Origin: RGIG6165 sp045538835
GTDB taxonomy: Bacteria > Bacillota > Clostridia > Oscillospirales > Feifaniaceae
Direction of reading: 5' to 3'
NCBI GenBank assembly: GCA_045538835.1
Contig: JAZQEF010000014.1
Location: 1 to 24,971 of the forward strand
DNA: 24,971 nucleotides
The notes under the pieces were generated by a model. The model saw only the letters and a program-made list of their open reading frames with translations. It was not told the origin of the DNA and ran no database searches. Below, in pieces: positions 22,301-24,971 of this stretch. The position numbers and the translations under genes are program-made. The number at the start of each line of letters is the position of its first letter. The first letter of the stretch is position 1.

Positions 22301-24941
22301 GATAAGCAGAAACTATGATTCAAAGACCCCCGGTGTTTATGAATTCGAGGCAGTAGCACCCGGTTATGTATTTGAATGTGATGTACCCACAATTGCAGTT
22401 AAGGTACTGGACGGCGCCTATGCAAACCGCAAAGGTCTTTTAGGCTTGGTATCAGGAGGCGGCGATGCAATTGACGTCGTACTCAAGCAATCAGGAATTA
22501 GTGGTACTAAGTATTGCACACAGATATATGATGCAACAGGCTGTAACAAAATTTACAACAAAAGTGCAACCCCAGATAGCAGTAAAAATGGTCTATCGAA
22601 CGCAGTAAGATTTGTTGCAGGTATTCAGCCTTCCGCAACCGGCACAAAGGGTAAAACAGTTTACAAAGATGCCACAGAAGGCATAAACAAGATCACAGTT
22701 GACGGTGCAAATATCGGTCTTGTTGCCGGCGGTAACAGGGATCTACCGCACACAGGCGATACATATGTAACCATTGACAATGCATCCGTATATGTTATTG
22801 CGGCTGACGGAACAACAAAAGATAACTATACCATCGGGGGTGTGTACGGAGGCGGCTATACAACAGTTAATCCTGCAGATGTAACGGGTGACGCTCATAT
22901 CGATGTTTCCGGTCTTGTTAACATCCAATTAGTTTCCGGCGGCGGTGTCGTATATGACGGCACATCAACAGCCAACCTTAACGGTACGGCATATGTAAAC
23001 ATTCATGGTATTGAGCCGGGCTCAAGAATTGCAAGCATCACAAGAGGAACAGCTACAAATCTTGTGGTTTACCTTGATGATTCAAGTGCATCACTTGTGT
23101 CAGTAATTGAAAACGTTGATACGGACAGATATACAAAGGTTTACATTAACGGTGAACGCTATATAACAGTACCAGCAGATTACTCGGGAGTAGAGGCGGC
23201 AATTGCAAAAGTTCCTGCAGACCTTTCTATCTATACAGAAGAAAGCGTGGAATCTCTTAATGAGGTAATAAGTGCAGTAGACTATAATCTTCCTGCAATT
23301 GAACAGGATATTGTTGATGGGTATGAACAGGCAATCCTTGATGCGATAGACGGACTTGACGAAAAGCCCGATGCGGATTACAGTGGTGTAGAGACCGCAA
23401 TTGCTTCGATACCTGCAGATCTCACATGTTATACAAATGCATCAAAGGGCAGAATTAACACCGCTGTAAATGCTGTTGTATACGGACTCAAGTCTGAATA
23501 CCAGACAACGGTTGACGGATATGCATCGGCAATAACACTTGCTGTTGCAAAGGCAACTGCAAATCACAGTTATGTTGATACGGTTACCCCTGCCACACCC
23601 ACATCGCAGGGTTATACGACACATGACTGTCAGAATTGCACATATTCATATGTTGACTCTTATACGGACTACGAGGAAAATGTTACACCCGAAGAAACAG
23701 AATTTGCAGTACTGGGAGCAACTAGATGTGAAGCAGAAATAGATAACACAGCAAAGACACTCAGTATGGTACATGACGGTTCAACAACAAAGTCACTTCT
23801 TGTACAGATTAATCTGGATAAAACCACTACGATGGCAATATCAGATGTAGTAGGCGGAACAGTAACGTTGGATTCAAGAACCGTACTCAGAGTAGTATCA
23901 AACAACAGCAACGTAACCTTTAAGTTAACGATAACAGAAGGAAGCGGAGCGGTAACAGTACTTGATGCGAAAGCAAACTACGGATATGCAAACATTGTAC
24001 TTGATGACAGTATAGCAGAAGGAATTCTCAGAGCGGATGTAACGGTAGAAGGAACAACAATCAAAGCGATGACGAATCAAGGCAAAAAGACATCTAGTAT
24101 GTACATCAAGTTCAATCTGCCGGAAGGAGTAAGTGTAGCGTATGCAGAAGGAGCCGATACAACATATGTAAGCGGAGACTTTGGCGAGCTGAAGTTAACA
24201 AATCCGGGTAAAGGAAGACTTACAGTACCGATAGTATTTACAGATGCAGAAGGCGGAAAGCTGGAGGCAGTACTTGAAGGAAACTTCATGAATGCGATAG
24301 ACTCAGTAGCAACAACGCCGTTATATGATGCAGATGGAAATCCGATAATAGATTCAACAACAGGATTACAGAAAGTATCGACTACATCAGTAAATCAGAC
24401 AGGAAGCGAAGTTACATTAACAACATCAAATGCAACGATGTTTGTAAGATTTGACACTCTTGATAATGACGGAGCATACATAGAAGTAGAAAGTGCGACA
24501 AGGAATCTGCTTGGAAGGTATGCGCAAGAAGGAAAAACAGCGCTGAGACTGTGGAATCCCGTATATGACGAAGGAAAACTCACAGTAAACTTAAAGAGCG
24601 CAGACGGAGAAATAATCAAGACGTACAATGTAACAGTAGTATTCAGACAGGCAAAGGCGTACACGCTTGTAATAGGAACAACGAGAGCGACCTACACAGT
24701 AGAAGGAGAAACAATAACAGTAACAGCTAACGAAGGCGCAGCAAACGTGTTTATAAGGATGGGAAGATATCAGTCGGAGAAACTGATTACAGAGAATGCA
24801 ACATCCAACAAAGTAACACAGACAGAAGCAACAGGCTGGAGAGTATACAGAACAGACGAAGCAGTAGAATTCGACATAGTATTTGATGCCTCAGCTAATG
24901 GCGGCGAAGTTATTACAAGACATGTTATTGTAAATTTCTAA
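19311..24941 (+). CDS. Large secreted Ig/beta-helix protein with an embedded metallo-beta-lactamase domain
   Basis: This 1876-residue protein starts with a signal peptide (MKRF, hydrophobic core, probable cleavage near AMA-AG at 25). Modules in order: two Ig-like domains (about 40-205), a glycine-rich beta-helix stretch with repeated GGG turns (about 370-545), a ComEC-type metallo-beta-lactamase domain (about 600-850), a FIVAR-like helical repeat (about 870-935), an Ig-like domain (950-1035), a second GGG beta-helix (1043-1265), two more FIVAR-like repeats (1288-1415), a small segment with CQNC, and a beta-rich C-terminal region (about 1465-1876). Metal ligands H665-x-H667-x-D669-H670, D759 and H788/H789 (GHHG) are intact. 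No LPXTG, SLH or dockerin motif was found, so attachment is unclear. The start is fixed by AAGGAG seven bases upstream. Function unknown; a surface hydrolase or adhesin is possible. Confidence 0.85.
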   Translation: MKRFIAILLALILIIPTGITAMAAGETTKETVTSVKYDGLDFVTAPLGTAATDVDIDGNIIATVGGSTVTLSNVTWTSEDYSANTAGIYTFTPVLPDTYVFADGVELPGVKVLVADKGGAKISSVSYKNGNSTVIPDGIDVAALDMPRTVTAKFTLNSTTYTYDIPATFSSDDYTSTAGTYTFDLSVGDIFSLSNTLPGLEVTVSADAAVTKSGDVYEVTSADVRISGETRGNYAVTDTAGIYTYFDNVDIINALYAKGTGVEIIIESDVVYIENKIDLNGISDNAVLDIPNALVTKVRYKSDIASMVCINGGQMNYYTNVSATYTASSKEIYANGVPAIVAYGDDGGTYLYRANDMSLLYSGDITDWHVYGGGASGTTVESTNIAFMSGNVEVLFGGGKGTVYDATVVHDGGCASESIIGGGAKNSVTYHTTVVLESGQAKQNVIVGGLRGSTMGDSSKTYADDEYTNELHMYGGAYVYIFLGSSGTVYGNVKMIQHGGKVIYLYSSGSGTLNGNVDITVYGGFWEKQYEVQNTTGTSTLRLFRDILHDDIDAFPYIIGNNINVTYFDNPEHFEYIQYTKNREAVISSEGDAGNLVLRFFETRIPGEDKYTQKIYDGTGDSIYITFPNGQNMLMDTGTKAGGPLIVSALKELGVTKLDYVLLTHEHSDHIGAIKTISETFPIGTFILQPLETTASSITNAIAVNNSEVLYFDRYDSLMIGDVELYAINPSNPMQSEINTASMATVLTYGESKVLLGADTYIASEQGWMADPILYDKIKDCTVLKLGHHGIQSSNCYEYVDLVNADKIMITQMREYGVFAEEMIYQLMHVNGYNRYDISVTGMEGLTKVTLDGTQHGVTVVNEYERNTSHYADYTEIESIIEKYNSHDGVFIQEDIAMWEEALSLVEYDLPYEKQSVVDGMAEYLNDIFDEITNGRIISAVDTSGLVMETVFPYSGSITDTTNRWSENSYEEVAEPTFYATIPATVGGKSVDLPVTWISRNYDSKTPGVYEFEAVAPGYVFECDVPTIAVKVLDGAYANRKGLLGLVSGGGDAIDVVLKQSGISGTKYCTQIYDATGCNKIYNKSATPDSSKNGLSNAVRFVAGIQPSATGTKGKTVYKDATEGINKITVDGANIGLVAGGNRDLPHTGDTYVTIDNASVYVIAADGTTKDNYTIGGVYGGGYTTVNPADVTGDAHIDVSGLVNIQLVSGGGVVYDGTSTANLNGTAYVNIHGIEPGSRIASITRGTATNLVVYLDDSSASLVSVIENVDTDRYTKVYINGERYITVPADYSGVEAAIAKVPADLSIYTEESVESLNEVISAVDYNLPAIEQDIVDGYEQAILDAIDGLDEKPDADYSGVETAIASIPADLTCYTNASKGRINTAVNAVVYGLKSEYQTTVDGYASAITLAVAKATANHSYVDTVTPATPTSQGYTTHDCQNCTYSYVDSYTDYEENVTPEETEFAVLGATRCEAEIDNTAKTLSMVHDGSTTKSLLVQINLDKTTTMAISDVVGGTVTLDSRTVLRVVSNNSNVTFKLTITEGSGAVTVLDAKANYGYANIVLDDSIAEGILRADVTVEGTTIKAMTNQGKKTSSMYIKFNLPEGVSVAYAEGADTTYVSGDFGELKLTNPGKGRLTVPIVFTDAEGGKLEAVLEGNFMNAIDSVATTPLYDADGNPIIDSTTGLQKVSTTSVNQTGSEVTLTTSNATMFVRFDTLDNDGAYIEVESATRNLLGRYAQEGKTALRLWNPVYDEGKLTVNLKSADGEIIKTYNVTVVFRQAKAYTLVIGTTRATYTVEGETITVTANEGAANVFIRMGRYQSEKLITENATSNKVTQTEATGWRVYRTDEAVEFDIVFDASANGGEVITRHVIVNF

Positions 24942-24971
24942 CCAACTCAATAAAAGAGACACCCACAAGGG
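24942..24971 (+). terminator. Possible terminator cut by the window end
   Basis: After the stop codon, AAAAGAGACACCC-ACAA-GGG could be the 5' arm, loop and first pairs of a hairpin whose 3' arm would lie beyond the window. Confidence 0.3.

Noticed and set aside
24400..24941. Cell-wall anchor (LPXTG, SLH repeats or dockerin) at the C-terminus of the large protein
   Set aside because: None of these motifs is present; the protein ends in a beta-rich module.

Overview
The window looks like the chromosome of a low-to-moderate GC Clostridia bacterium (Firmicutes, probably Oscillospiraceae or a relative). Supporting signs are strong AGGAGG-type ribosome binding sites, TTGnnn/TATAAT promoters, a THF riboswitch in front of a FolT-type ECF transporter, a SpoIIQ-like M23 protein, an LtaS-like sulfatase-fold enzyme and a very large secreted Ig/beta-helix/FIVAR protein. 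No marker gene here fixes the species.

Left edge (1-2200): this is the end of an integrated element. It holds a gene tail, a terminator and a tyrosine recombinase that converges on a tRNA-Ser(CGA) gene at 1605-1693. Two further copies of only the 5' half of that tRNA follow at 1852 and 2054, spaced 200 and 202 bp. The simplest reading is a chain of integration scars. A strong leftward promoter at 2194-2222, beyond the last scar, is probably the original tRNA promoter.

2244-3686: a rightward promoter, a structured leader and a THF riboswitch, whose last hairpin can exchange with pairing to the Shine-Dalgarno, control folT and a family 6 uracil/hypoxanthine-DNA glycosylase. A bidirectional terminator separates these from a leftward group (DUF896, SpoIIQ-like M23 protein, short FeoB). 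That group and the rightward topoisomerase operon (parE-like, parC-like, YihY/BrkB) diverge from back-to-back promoters that appear to share one palindromic -35 hexamer, TTGCAA.

11723-15538: an LtaS-like membrane enzyme and glutamine-dependent NAD synthetase form a two-gene unit. At 15604-16348 a ribbon-helix-helix protein and a SLOG-fold protein are divergent, and their shared control region carries 10-bp phased repeats over the promoter. An intergenic array of four GTGAAGTT units separated by small palindromes lies at 16397-16496.

16502-19156 (leftward): a protein of the F420-0:gamma-glutamyl ligase family, with its own promoter, follows MgtE. Divergent from mgtE, behind three perfect 12-bp repeats, is a 1876-residue secreted protein. 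It embeds a ComEC-type metallo-beta-lactamase domain between Ig-like, glycine-rich beta-helix and FIVAR-like modules, and its C-terminal module has clearly different codon use. The window ends just after this gene.
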